Assembly: GCA_963752045.1 (NCBI GenBank)
Contig: CAVVWN010000014.1
Coordinates: 372,001-436,000 of the forward strand
Source: DATKDF01 sp963752045
GTDB taxonomy: Bacteria; Acidobacteriota; Vicinamibacteria; Vicinamibacterales; SCN-69-37
Length of the DNA: 64,000 nt
Reading direction: 5' to 3'
The notes under the pieces were generated by a model. The model was not told the DNA's origin, searched no databases, and worked only from the letters and a program-made list of their open reading frames with translations. Numbering within the stretch: position 1 is the stretch's first letter; each line of letters begins with the position of its first letter. Positions 51,544 through 60,722 of the stretch are shown one piece after another. Position numbers and translations under genes: made by a program.

Positions 51544-52427
51544 GCGGCGTCGATATGGTGTCACGGCTCCTGGGAAGCGGCGTCGCTCTGGCCCTCGTCG
51601 CCTCGGCTGTGCTGACGGCGTGGATTCTCGTCGGCCTCGGTGGCTGGAGCTACTACCGCACGCCGATCGCCGTGCGGGGCTACGCCGACCAGCACGCCCT
51701 GCTGAGACCGTCCGGGCCTGCGGGCCAGACGTTCGGCGTGATCGGCGGAGCCATGATGCTCATGCCCTTTCTGTACATGCTCCGCAAGAAGTTCCGGACG
51801 GCGCCGCTCGGCAGCCTGAAGACCTGGCTCGAGGTTCATCTCTTCTGCGGCATCGTCGGTCCGGTGCTGGTCACCTTTCATACATCGTTCAAGTTCAACG
51901 GCATCGTCTCCGCCGCGTACTGGTCGATGGTTGCGGTGGTGCTCTCGGGCATCGTCGGACGCTATCTGTACGTCCTGATACCGCGGACGCTCCGGGGCAC
52001 GGAACGGTCGCGCGCTGAGATCGACTCGGACGTCGCCGCGCTCCGTGCGGAACTGGCGTCGATGCCCGAAGCGGCGGGCCTCGAGCAGGAGATCGACGGG
52101 CTCGAGCACGCCGTGGTGCCGCGCACGGGAACCGCGTCCTGGCCGGGCCTGCTCTTCGGTGAGGTTGCCGCAAGGTTCCGGATCGACGCTTTCGCCCGCC
52201 AGGTCAGGCGCCTCACGCTTCGGCCCGATCAACAGGAGCGCCTGATCCGGCTCACGGTCAGCCGCGTGCTGATGGAGCGACGCGTCGCCTATCTCGAGAA
52301 GACCAAGGCGGCCTTCATGCTCTGGCACGTCTTCCACCTCCCACTGGTGTGGGTACTTCTCGTCATTGCGGCCGCGCACGTGGGTCTTGCGGTGTACCTC
52401 GGCTACGTGCCGTTCAGGTGGGCGTGA
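51540..52427 (+). CDS. Putative diheme b-type transmembrane electron-transfer protein
   Basis: A 295-residue membrane protein (start GTG 51540; ATG 51555 is an alternative). Helices: ALALVASAVLTAWILVGLGGW, FGVIGGAMMLMPFLYML, EVHLFCGIVGPVLVTFH, SMVAVVLSGIVGRYLYVLI, and VFHLPLVWVLLVIAAAHVGLAVYLG. Two helices each hold a histidine pair spaced exactly H-x13-H (His100/His114 and His266/His280), the pattern that binds two stacked hemes in ferric reductases, NOX and STEAP proteins. A soluble charged loop of about 110 residues separates them. No family name is recognised. It should carry electrons from the flavoprotein across the inner membrane to the cytochromes encoded next. Confidence 0.7.
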   Translation: MSGVDMVSRLLGSGVALALVASAVLTAWILVGLGGWSYYRTPIAVRGYADQHALLRPSGPAGQTFGVIGGAMMLMPFLYMLRKKFRTAPLGSLKTWLEVHLFCGIVGPVLVTFHTSFKFNGIVSAAYWSMVAVVLSGIVGRYLYVLIPRTLRGTERSRAEIDSDVAALRAELASMPEAAGLEQEIDGLEHAVVPRTGTASWPGLLFGEVAARFRIDAFARQVRRLTLRPDQQERLIRLTVSRVLMERRVAYLEKTKAAFMLWHVFHLPLVWVLLVIAAAHVGLAVYLGYVPFRWA

Positions 52428-54346
52428 TGATCCGGCGTCGGGGCTTCGCGGGTCGCCTGCTGGTCATGTTCGCGGTGGTGTGGCTTGCCTTGACGGGTGA
52501 GGCACGGGCGCAACTGGGCGCGCTGATGTCGCCCGGGCCGCTCGCGCGCGCGCACGCCGAGCTCGAAGGCCTGTTCAACTGCCAGAAGTGCCACGAACCC
52601 GGCAAGCGGGTCACCGCCGACCGCTGTCTGACCTGCCACAAGCCGGTCGCCGACCGCATCGCGCGTCGGAGGGGCGTCCATCGCGACGTCCGGGGCGACT
52701 GCGTCGCGTGCCACGTGGATCACGCCGGGCGCGATGGCGAGCTGCGGCCCTTCGACACCGCGAGCTTCGACCATCGCGCCGAGACGGGATTCGCGCTGGA
52801 CGGCCGGCACGCCGACGCGAGCGTCTCGTGCAGCAATTGCCACAAGACGCGCTCGTTCCTGACGGCCAGTCCCTCGTGCCGTACCTGCCACACCGACACG
52901 CACAAGGGCGCGCTCGGGTCGGCGTGCGAGCGATGTCATTCGGCGCGCGACCCGTTCGCCTCGGCCCGAACCACGTTCGATCACGCGGTGACGGCATTCC
53001 CGCTCGCCGGCGCCCATCGATCGGCGGCCTGCTCGGCCTGTCACAAGGACGCCGGTTATCGCATCGCGCGATTCGACACCTGCACGACGTGCCACAAGAC
53101 GCCGCACGAGCCGCGGGTGTCGTCGGCCTGCACGACCTGCCATACGACGGCCAACTGGGTGAGTCGCAACTTCAACCACGAACGCACGGCGTTTCCCCTT
53201 GCCGGACGTCACGCGACGACGCCGTGCGCCTCGTGCCACAAGGCGCCGGCGACGCGCGTCAAGCCGCCATCGGCCACCTGCGCGGCCTGCCACGCCGATC
53301 CGCACAAGGGCGGCTTCAAGGAGGACTGCTCGGCGTGCCATACCGAGAAGGGCTTTTCGCCTGCGTCCTTCGATCACCTGACGCGCGCGCGCTTCGCGCT
53401 CGAAGCGGGCCATGGCGGGCTGGCATGCAAGGCCTGCCACAAGAACCTCGCCGCGCCGGCCGCCACGCCGGTGTCGAAGCGTACGGTCGACTTCAGAGGC
53501 CTCGGCGCGGCCTGCGCGACCTGTCACGACGACCCGCACGCGAACGAGCTCGGCGCGTCGTGTCAGACGTGCCACACCGTCCGGTCGTTTGCGGTCGCCT
53601 CCTTCGCCCACACGTCGGAACCCGGCTTCTTCGTGGGTCCGCACGTGACGGCCCCGTGCGCGAAGTGCCACACGCCGCGAGGCACGGCCGACCCGAACGC
53701 CACCCATCCGAGCCTGCCGACGAGCTTCCGTGCGACCCCGACGGCGTGCGCGTCATGCCACGACGACGTGCACCTCGGTCAGGTCGGCGCCGACTGTCAG
53801 TCGTGCCACTCGATGGCGGCAGCGCGCTTCGAGCCGGACCGTTTCGAGCACAGCCGCAGCCGTTATCCGCTGACCGGCCGGCACGTTGGTGTCGAGTGCG
53901 CGAAGTGTCACACGCGGCAATCCGCGGCGTTTCCGGCCGGCCCGGGCACGGCCACGCGGCTCATCGGGCTCGACTCGACCTGTGCCACGTGTCACGCCGA
54001 CGCGCATCTCGGCCAGCTCGAGACCCGGTGCGAGCAGTGCCACTCGACGGCGTCATTTGCCGTGAAGACCTACACGCACGCCGACGCACCGCGCGATTTC
54101 TTCACCGGGCGCCATCGAGCCGCACGCTGCGCCGACTGCCACAAGCGTGAAACGGCGCAGTTCCCGGCCGGGCACGGCACCACCGTCCGCTTCGACGTCG
54201 ACGCCACGTGCGTCACCTGCCACGCCGATCCCCATCGGGGGGCGCTTGGCGCCGACTGCGCCCGCTGTCACCGGCCAGATCCGGTCCCTCGAGAGCCACG
54301 GCTCGAAGCCACCGGCGTTCGGTTCGATTTCCGGAGGACCCCATGA
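52427..54346 (+). CDS. Secreted 24-heme cytochrome c
   Basis: A 639-residue exported protein (signal MIRRRGFAGRLLVMFAVVWLALTGEARA-Q) with 24 CxxCH motifs by my count, spread from residue ~50 to the end. Seven segments share a pattern (F/Y)xH...(F/Y)xLxGxH...CxxCH, for example FDHAVTAFPLAGAHRSAACSACH and FNHERTAFPLAGRHATTPCASCH, where the extra histidines are likely second axial ligands. The start overlaps the previous stop (TGATG). The heme density suggests a long nanowire-like electron conduit in the periplasm. It belongs to the cytochrome c3/c7-like superfamily in a loose sense. Confidence 0.92.
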   Translation: MIRRRGFAGRLLVMFAVVWLALTGEARAQLGALMSPGPLARAHAELEGLFNCQKCHEPGKRVTADRCLTCHKPVADRIARRRGVHRDVRGDCVACHVDHAGRDGELRPFDTASFDHRAETGFALDGRHADASVSCSNCHKTRSFLTASPSCRTCHTDTHKGALGSACERCHSARDPFASARTTFDHAVTAFPLAGAHRSAACSACHKDAGYRIARFDTCTTCHKTPHEPRVSSACTTCHTTANWVSRNFNHERTAFPLAGRHATTPCASCHKAPATRVKPPSATCAACHADPHKGGFKEDCSACHTEKGFSPASFDHLTRARFALEAGHGGLACKACHKNLAAPAATPVSKRTVDFRGLGAACATCHDDPHANELGASCQTCHTVRSFAVASFAHTSEPGFFVGPHVTAPCAKCHTPRGTADPNATHPSLPTSFRATPTACASCHDDVHLGQVGADCQSCHSMAAARFEPDRFEHSRSRYPLTGRHVGVECAKCHTRQSAAFPAGPGTATRLIGLDSTCATCHADAHLGQLETRCEQCHSTASFAVKTYTHADAPRDFFTGRHRAARCADCHKRETAQFPAGHGTTVRFDVDATCVTCHADPHRGALGADCARCHRPDPVPREPRLEATGVRFDFRRTP

Positions 54347-56214
54347 TGGGACGTCTCTCGATTGCCGCCTCGCTCGTCGCCGTTTTCATGCTGGCGCACC
54401 CCGCTGCGGCGCTCGCGCAGTGGGAAAGCCCGACGCGCGCGTTTCACAAGGACACCACCTTTCCGCTGGAGGGTCGACACCTGACGGTGGCCTGCTCGTC
54501 GTGCCACGTGAACGGCGTCACCACGAGCACGCCCGTCACCTGTGAGAGCTGCCACTGGATCCGCCGGCAGGACGACGTGTATCGCACGCGGCTCGGGACC
54601 GCCTGCGGCGAATGTCACTCGCCGATGGGCTGGACACCGGCACGGTGGAACCACGAGGCCGCCACCGGCGTCGCGCTCAACGCCGCGCACCGCACGCTTG
54701 CGTGCGACACGTGTCACGCCGACGGCCGGTTCGTGGGCACGGCGCCGACGTGCCTCTCGTGTCACCAGCGGGACTACGACGCGACGCTCGCGCCCAATCA
54801 CCGCGAGGCAGGGTTCCCGGCGACCTCCTGCGAGCAGTGCCACCGCCCGTCGGACGTCACGTTCGCGCAGGCGCACTTCAACCATGCCGAAGTCTTCGTG
54901 CTGACGGGCATTCACTCGACGCAGGCCTGCGAAGCCTGTCACACGGCCGGCCGGTACGCCGGGACGCCCCGCGAGTGCGTCGGGTGCCACCGGGCCGACT
55001 TCGAGCGAACGACGGCCCCAAACCACGTGGCCGCCGGCTTCTCGACCGCGTGCGAGACGTGTCACGGCACCGCGCCACCCGATTGGCTCGGGGCGGGCAC
55101 GGAGGCCGTCAACCACCAGGCGTTCTTCCCGCTCGTCGGCCTCCACGGCACGCAGTCCTGCGCAACCTGCCATGTGAACGGCCGGTACGCCGGGACGCCG
55201 CGAGAGTGTGTCGGGTGTCACCGGACCGACTACGACCGCACCGCGAGCCCGAACCACGCGGCCGCCGGTCTCGCGACGACCTGCGAGTCGTGCCATCGCC
55301 CGGCCGATCCGGCCTGGACCGGCAACGGCACGCTCGACCACAACCAGTACTTCCCGCTGCTCGGCACGCACGCGGCCCAGACCTGTGCGTCCTGCCACGT
55401 TGGAGACCGATACAAAGGCACGCCGCGCGATTGCCTCGGCTGCCATCGGGTCGATTTCGACCGCACGACGGACCCCAACCACGCGGCGGCCGGGTACTCG
55501 ACGGCGTGCGAGTCGTGCCATCGGGTGACCGACACGAGCTGGCTCGGCGTCCGCGTCGATCACAACGCCTACTATCCGCTCCTCGGCCGCCACCTGACGA
55601 CGACCTGCGCGTCGTGCCATACGAACGGGCTGTACAAAGGCACGACGCGTACATGCGTCGCGTGCCACCAGCCCGACTACGACCGCACGACGGACCCCAA
55701 TCACGCAGCCGCCGGCTATTCGACGACGTGCGAGTCGTGTCACAGCGAGTCGGCCGCCACCTGGCTCGGCGCTCGGGTCAATCACGAGGCCTACTACCCG
55801 CTCGTCGGCCGGCATTCGATTACGAGCTGCACGTCGTGCCACGGTTCCGGTGTCTACAAAGGCACGCCGACGACGTGCGTCGCCTGTCATCAGACCGACT
55901 ACAGCCGGACCACCAACCCGAACCACACGGCCGCCGGATTCCCCGTGACGTGCGAGTCGTGTCACAACGCCGCCGATGCGGCGTGGACGCTGGGCCGTTT
56001 CACGCACACGTGGTTCCCGATCACCTCCGGCAAGCACGCGGGCAACGCCTGTTCCGTGTGCCACACCGATCCTGGCAACTACAAGTCGTTCACCTGCCTC
56101 ACTTGCCACGAGCACGACCGCGCTCGCATGGACGACAAGCACAGGGAACGCGCCGGATATCGCTACGACTCGAACGCCTGCTACGCGTGCCATCCGACAG
56201 GGCGGGAGGATTGA
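54343..56214 (+). CDS. Secreted 24-heme cytochrome c made of eight triheme modules
   Basis: A 623-residue exported protein (signal ending AAALA-Q), with GGAGG 6 bases before ATG 54343 and a start overlapping the previous stop. It contains 24 CxxCH motifs arranged as eight consecutive three-heme modules of about 70 residues. Modules 3-7 follow one scheme: NHxAxFPLxGxHxxxxCxxCH, then a second CxxCH ~13 residues on within RYxGTPRxCVGCHRxDYDRTTxPNHAAAGxxTxCESCH (second and third hemes). Some modules are nearly identical in DNA, so recent internal duplication is evident. The last module changes (SGKHAGNACSVCHTDPGNYKSFTCLTCHEH). It is the partner of the preceding cytochrome. Confidence 0.93.
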   Translation: MMGRLSIAASLVAVFMLAHPAAALAQWESPTRAFHKDTTFPLEGRHLTVACSSCHVNGVTTSTPVTCESCHWIRRQDDVYRTRLGTACGECHSPMGWTPARWNHEAATGVALNAAHRTLACDTCHADGRFVGTAPTCLSCHQRDYDATLAPNHREAGFPATSCEQCHRPSDVTFAQAHFNHAEVFVLTGIHSTQACEACHTAGRYAGTPRECVGCHRADFERTTAPNHVAAGFSTACETCHGTAPPDWLGAGTEAVNHQAFFPLVGLHGTQSCATCHVNGRYAGTPRECVGCHRTDYDRTASPNHAAAGLATTCESCHRPADPAWTGNGTLDHNQYFPLLGTHAAQTCASCHVGDRYKGTPRDCLGCHRVDFDRTTDPNHAAAGYSTACESCHRVTDTSWLGVRVDHNAYYPLLGRHLTTTCASCHTNGLYKGTTRTCVACHQPDYDRTTDPNHAAAGYSTTCESCHSESAATWLGARVNHEAYYPLVGRHSITSCTSCHGSGVYKGTPTTCVACHQTDYSRTTNPNHTAAGFPVTCESCHNAADAAWTLGRFTHTWFPITSGKHAGNACSVCHTDPGNYKSFTCLTCHEHDRARMDDKHRERAGYRYDSNACYACHPTGRED

Positions 56215-56217
56215 GCC

Positions 56218-57552
56218 ATGCATGACACGACCGCGGTCTCCCGTCGTTTCGCCAGCCTCACGGCCGCGGCGGTGTTCCTCTCCGCCTGGGCCGCGCCGGC
56301 AACGGCCCAGGCGGTGTCCCCCCGGCCCTGGGGCCGCATCTCCTTTTTCTCGAACGCCGGCCGAATCGGCACGAGCGACGGCTCCACGATCGCAACCAAC
56401 CAGGTGGTGACGTCGATCTCCTACGAGCTCACGGCCAACGAAGGCGACGGCGTCGAATACGCCGTCGACTTTCGGCATTCGGACGAGCTCATGTCGGCTG
56501 GCGGAACGCGCGTATCGGTCTACGACGCGTTCGTCGGCTCGCGCCTCTCGAACGGACAAATCCGCGTGCGCGCCGGGCAGATGTGGATCACGGACCTCGG
56601 CGGGCTCGGCTCGGTCGCCGGCGGGCTCGTCGAGTATCGGCCGGCGCTCGCGAGCGTGCCGGGACGTCTGCGCATCGGCGCGTTCGGCGGCAAGGAACCC
56701 GAGACCCACCACGTCGGCTACGTGAGCGGCGTGTCGAAGTTTGGCGGCTACGTCACGCTCGAGGGCGATCGCGGCCGGCGTCACGTCGTCGGCTACGTGC
56801 ACCTCCGGCACGGCGGCTTCGTCGAGCGGTCTGTCGTCTCGTTCACCAACTTCGTGCCAGCCGGGCCCGTGTTCGTCTATCAGGTCGCGGAGGTCGACCT
56901 CACCGGACCCGCGGGACAGGGAACGGGCGGCCTCACCTACTTCTTCGTGAACGCCCGGGTCGCGGCGTCCGATCGGGTCGACCTGCAGGGTGTCTTCCAT
57001 CGCGGCCGGTCGATCGACGCGCGGGCCATCACCGACGACGTCATCAATGGTCGGCCGATTCCGTCGGACCGTGCCAGCGGGTACCTCTACGAATCGGCCG
57101 GCGGCCGGGTCACCGTGGAGGTGCTGCCGCGCGTGCGCGTGCATGCCGGCTACACGCGTGACCGGAACAACCTCGACAGCGTGCCGACCGGGCGCCTGTC
57201 ACTCGGAGTCAACGCCTCGGACGTCGCCGGCACGGGCCTGGATCTGACCGTGTCGGACTCGCGTTTCGAACGGCCCACGGGCCGGTTCCATTCGCTCTAC
57301 GTTTCGGTGGGGCGGCAGGCCGGACGGTTCGTGTATCTGTCCGGTGACTACTCGACGTCGCTCTCGGTCGTGCGGTTCATCGGCGCGGACGGCGTCGCGG
57401 TGGAGACGCGGCCCGAGACCCGGCAGTTCGGGGGCTCGGCGGTCGTCTACCTTGGACGACATGTCTCGCTGCTGGTGACTGGCACGCTCACGCGTGACGC
57501 CGGCTACACCGACACGCGGGTGCTCTCGGGAATCACATACCGGTTCAGGTGA
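56218..57552 (+). CDS. Predicted outer-membrane beta-barrel protein of the cytochrome operon
   Basis: A 444-residue exported protein (signal SLTAAAVFLSAWAAPATAQA), starting 3 bp after the preceding cytochrome. It is made of alternating polar and hydrophobic stretches with frequent aromatic girdle positions (GRISFFSNAGRIGTSDGS, YELTANEGDGVEYAVDFRHS, GYVHLRHGGFVERSVVSFTNF, VDLQGVFHRG, SLYVSVGRQAGRFVYLSGDYSTSLSVV), and ends in strand residues TYRFR, as outer-membrane barrels often do. No known porin family is recognised. Its place suggests it is the sheath through which the multiheme cytochromes pass electrons outward, as in MtrCAB- or PCC-type conduits. Confidence 0.7.
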   Translation: MHDTTAVSRRFASLTAAAVFLSAWAAPATAQAVSPRPWGRISFFSNAGRIGTSDGSTIATNQVVTSISYELTANEGDGVEYAVDFRHSDELMSAGGTRVSVYDAFVGSRLSNGQIRVRAGQMWITDLGGLGSVAGGLVEYRPALASVPGRLRIGAFGGKEPETHHVGYVSGVSKFGGYVTLEGDRGRRHVVGYVHLRHGGFVERSVVSFTNFVPAGPVFVYQVAEVDLTGPAGQGTGGLTYFFVNARVAASDRVDLQGVFHRGRSIDARAITDDVINGRPIPSDRASGYLYESAGGRVTVEVLPRVRVHAGYTRDRNNLDSVPTGRLSLGVNASDVAGTGLDLTVSDSRFERPTGRFHSLYVSVGRQAGRFVYLSGDYSTSLSVVRFIGADGVAVETRPETRQFGGSAVVYLGRHVSLLVTGTLTRDAGYTDTRVLSGITYRFR

Positions 57553-57575
57553 GCGCTCTCTGCCGTCGATCGTCG

Positions 57576-59105
57576 TCAGTTCGGCAGATACAACGGCGCG
57601 CCCGGACCAACGGGAAGCCCGAACAGCACCCAGACGATGAGCAGGACCACCCAGATCACGTAGAACGTCACGGTGTACGGGAGCATCGTCGCCACCACGG
57701 TGCCGATGCCGGCCTTCTCGTCGTACCGCTGCACGAACGCGACGATGAGCGCGAAGTAGGACATCATCGGCGAGATGATGTTGGTCACGCTGTCGCCGAT
57801 GCGATAGACCGCCTGGGTGAACTCGGGCGTGTAGCCGAGCAGCATGAACATCGGCACGAAGACCGGCGCCATGACCGCCCACTTGGCCGACGCGCTGCCC
57901 ATGAACAGGTTGATGAACCCCGCCACCGCGGCAAACGCGACGACGAGCGGCACCGTGCCCAGGCCAGATGCCTTGAGAACCTCCGCGCCCTTGACCGCGA
58001 ACACGAGGCCGAGGTTCGTCCACGTGAAGTAGGCGACAAACTGCGCGGCAAAGAAGACGAGCACCATGTAGATGCCCAGCGTCTCCATCGATTTGCCCAT
58101 GGCCTTCATGACGTCGGAGTCGTCTCGAATAGTCCGCGCGCCGAGCCCGTAGGCGAGACCGACGATGGCGCCAACGAGGAAGATGAACGCCACGATGCCG
58201 GACATGAACGGCGAGCGCAGCACGCCGGCCGTCTGCGGGTCGCGCAGGTAGCCGGTCTCCGGCACGACGCCGGCGAGGAGGAATCCTGCGCAGAGGATGA
58301 ACGCGGCGAGCGCCCACCACAGTCCGCGGCGCTCGGACGCCGACAACGACTCGACGGCCTTCTCCTGCTGACCGCCCGTGTACGCGCCGAGCCGCGGCTC
58401 GACGATGCGCTCGGTAACGATCGTCCCGGCCAGGGCGATGAAGAACGTGGAGGCCGCCATGAAGTAGTAGTTCGCCGTCGGATTCACCTGATAGGCGGGA
58501 TCGATGATCCGGGCGGCTTCCTCCGACAGACCGGCAATGAGCGGGTCGAGGGTACCGAGCAGCAGGTTCGCGCTGTAGCCACCGGACACGCCGGCAAAGG
58601 CGGCCGCCAGGCCGGCAATTGGATGCCGACCGACGGCACGGAAGATCAGCGCGGCCAGCGGCACGAGCAGCACGTACCCCACTTCCCCGCCCGTGTTCGA
58701 CATCACGCCCGCAAAGACGATGGCAAACGTGAGAAGCCGGGCCGGCGCGGCCAGCACGACGAGCCTGAGCGCCGCGCCGATGAGCCCGCTGCCCTCCGCC
58801 ACGGCAATGCCCAGCATCGCCACGAGCACCGTGCCGAGCGGCGCGAAGCCGGTGAAGTTGGTCACCATGCTCGTGATGATGCGGTGCAGCCCGGAAATGC
58901 TGACGAGATTGACGACAGTGATCGTCTCGCCGGTGCCCGGGTGCACCACGGCCACGTCGAGCCACGACGCGACGGCCGAGGCGACGATGACGAGCACGGC
59001 CATGATCGCGAAGAGCGTCGCCGGATGCGGCAGCGCGTTGCCGCCACGCTCCACCATCTTGAGGAACCCGTCGATCCATCCCGTGCCGAGCCGGAACCGC
59101 TTCAT
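57576..59105 (-). CDS. AbgT-family transporter
   Basis: About 509 residues from ATG 59105, which has GGAGG eight bases upstream; a GTG 3 codons earlier is less likely. It is a polytopic membrane protein with ERGGNALPHPATLFAIMAVLVIVAS, FTGFAPLGTVLVAMLGIAVAEGSGLIGAALR, GVMSNTGGEVGYVLLVPLAALIF, NPTANYYFMAASTFFIALAG and the late IFMSASAKWAVMAPVFVPMFMLLGYTPE-type motif (FMGSASAKWAVMAPVFVPMFM). These are the AbgT landmarks. Members import p-aminobenzoyl-glutamate or export sulfonamides; substrate not determinable. It faces the cytochrome operon tail to tail. Confidence 0.92.
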   Translation of the reverse strand: MKRFRLGTGWIDGFLKMVERGGNALPHPATLFAIMAVLVIVASAVASWLDVAVVHPGTGETITVVNLVSISGLHRIITSMVTNFTGFAPLGTVLVAMLGIAVAEGSGLIGAALRLVVLAAPARLLTFAIVFAGVMSNTGGEVGYVLLVPLAALIFRAVGRHPIAGLAAAFAGVSGGYSANLLLGTLDPLIAGLSEEAARIIDPAYQVNPTANYYFMAASTFFIALAGTIVTERIVEPRLGAYTGGQQEKAVESLSASERRGLWWALAAFILCAGFLLAGVVPETGYLRDPQTAGVLRSPFMSGIVAFIFLVGAIVGLAYGLGARTIRDDSDVMKAMGKSMETLGIYMVLVFFAAQFVAYFTWTNLGLVFAVKGAEVLKASGLGTVPLVVAFAAVAGFINLFMGSASAKWAVMAPVFVPMFMLLGYTPEFTQAVYRIGDSVTNIISPMMSYFALIVAFVQRYDEKAGIGTVVATMLPYTVTFYVIWVVLLIVWVLFGLPVGPGAPLYLPN

Positions 59106-59138
59106 CTGTCGCACCTCCGTGCCTGACGAACTGCTGTT

Positions 59139-60722
59139 CTACCCTGCGATCTGACCCGCGGACCTGAGCGCGAGCGCCACGAACGTGAGGGTGCCGTTCG
59201 TGCACCCGCCGGTGGGCATGGCTGGCGACCCGACGACGAAGAGGTTCTCGTGGTCATGGGTGCGCCCGTAGCTGTCGACCACGCTCGCCGACGGGTCGGT
59301 GCCCATGCGGCAGCCGCCGGCGGGGTGATCCTGATAGCTGAGGCCCGAGATGCGGCCGGCCCGACCGTCGTTTGCGGCGGCCAGGCGGCGAAACAGTCCC
59401 TCGAGGTGCTCGCGCGTCGCGGCCTCGCGCGCGCGTGTCGCCTCGTCGACCTGGTGCTCGATCTTCGGCAGCGGATCGCCCCAGCGGTTCGTGTTCTGCG
59501 GATCGAGCGTGAGGCGGCTGTCGCGAGACGGATGCGTGTCGAAGTACCCGCGGACCCGTGCCGTGCCGCGCCTGGTCCGCTCGCGCCAGTTGGCCACGAG
59601 CGCGTCACCCAGGAGCACGTTGCCCGCCGCGTCGCGCAGCTCGGGCCCGCGGCCGCCGGCATTCTCCCAGATGCGCAGGTCGTGGCGCACGTAGGGCCCG
59701 CCGGGCTCGCACCGGAAGAACTGACGCGAGATCAGGCTGTGCTGGTCGTTCATCCCGGGATAGATCTCGAGGTCCAGATCGATCGTCGTCTGATAGGCGA
59801 GGTGGCCGGTCATGTAGCGGCCGACGTGATCGGACGAGTTCGCCAGCCCGTTCGGAAAGCGCGAGGTCGCCGAGAGCAGGAGCAGGTGCGCGCTCCAGCA
59901 GTAGCCGGAGGCCAGCACGAAGCGCGGGGCGCGGTATTCGATCTGCTGCCCCGAGCCGTCTTCCTTCACGGCCATGGCAGCCGCGACACGCGTCGATCGA
60001 TCGTCGAGCACGAGCCGTCGCACGAGCGTCTGGTCGTCGAGGGTGACCGTGCCCTTCTCGAGCAACTGCTTGAATGTGTAGTCGGGTGAATACCTCGCGC
60101 CCGTCGGACAGATCTCGCACGTGTTGCACCGCCGGCAGATGCTGCGGCCGCCGTAGCCATCCACCGTGTTCTTCGCCTGCGGCGTCGTCCAGAACGGGAT
60201 GCCGCTCGTCTCGGCCCACACCTTGAGCTGGATGAGGTTGAAGCTCATCGGCATCGGCGGCATCGGGTACGGCTCGGACCGGCGGTCCTGCGGAAACGGC
60301 CCCGGCTCGCCCGAGACGCCGAGGCGGCGTTCGGCCTCACAGTAGAACGATTCGAGCTCCGCCCATTCGATGGGCCAGTCCACCGCCAGTCCGTAGAGCG
60401 AGCGCAGCCGCGTGTCTTCTTCGGAGAACCGGTTGCACACGCCGCCCCAGTGGAGCGCCGAGCCGCCAACGGCCATCGTGCGCGAGATGACGCCAACGGC
60501 GCCCTGGTCGTCCACGAAATCGCCGGGCCAGATGTTCTCGCCGTACTCGAGGTTGCGGCGGCGGTACTCGAAGCGGTTCTCGGCGTCGAACAGCCGCTTG
60601 CCGGCCTCGACGATCACGATGGACCAGTCGGGTCTGAGCTCCGCGAGCTTCTCGGCGACCATCGCGGCGGTGACCCCGCCGCCGATGATGACGACGTCGG
60701 ATTCACGAACCACCTGCTTCAT
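59139..60722 (-). CDS. GMC-type oxidoreductase (gluconate/sugar dehydrogenase large-subunit type)
   Basis: A 527-residue FAD enzyme. The N-terminus VRESDVVIIGGGVTAAMVAEKLAELRPDWSIVIVEAGKRL is the ADP-binding fold; GGSALHWGGVCNRFSEEDT is the flavin contact; SICRRCNTCEICPTGARYSPDY is a Cys-rich segment typical of the membrane sugar dehydrogenases; the active-site His lies in YQDHPAGGCRMGTDPSASVVDSYGRTHDHENLFVVGSPAMPTGGCTNGTLT. It oxidises sugars or alcohols. Its start overlaps the stop of the small-subunit gene (ATGA), so they are made together. A third, cytochrome subunit, common in three-part gluconate dehydrogenases, is not encoded next to it. Confidence 0.9.
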   Translation of the reverse strand: MKQVVRESDVVIIGGGVTAAMVAEKLAELRPDWSIVIVEAGKRLFDAENRFEYRRRNLEYGENIWPGDFVDDQGAVGVISRTMAVGGSALHWGGVCNRFSEEDTRLRSLYGLAVDWPIEWAELESFYCEAERRLGVSGEPGPFPQDRRSEPYPMPPMPMSFNLIQLKVWAETSGIPFWTTPQAKNTVDGYGGRSICRRCNTCEICPTGARYSPDYTFKQLLEKGTVTLDDQTLVRRLVLDDRSTRVAAAMAVKEDGSGQQIEYRAPRFVLASGYCWSAHLLLLSATSRFPNGLANSSDHVGRYMTGHLAYQTTIDLDLEIYPGMNDQHSLISRQFFRCEPGGPYVRHDLRIWENAGGRGPELRDAAGNVLLGDALVANWRERTRRGTARVRGYFDTHPSRDSRLTLDPQNTNRWGDPLPKIEHQVDEATRAREAATREHLEGLFRRLAAANDGRAGRISGLSYQDHPAGGCRMGTDPSASVVDSYGRTHDHENLFVVGSPAMPTGGCTNGTLTFVALALRSAGQIAG

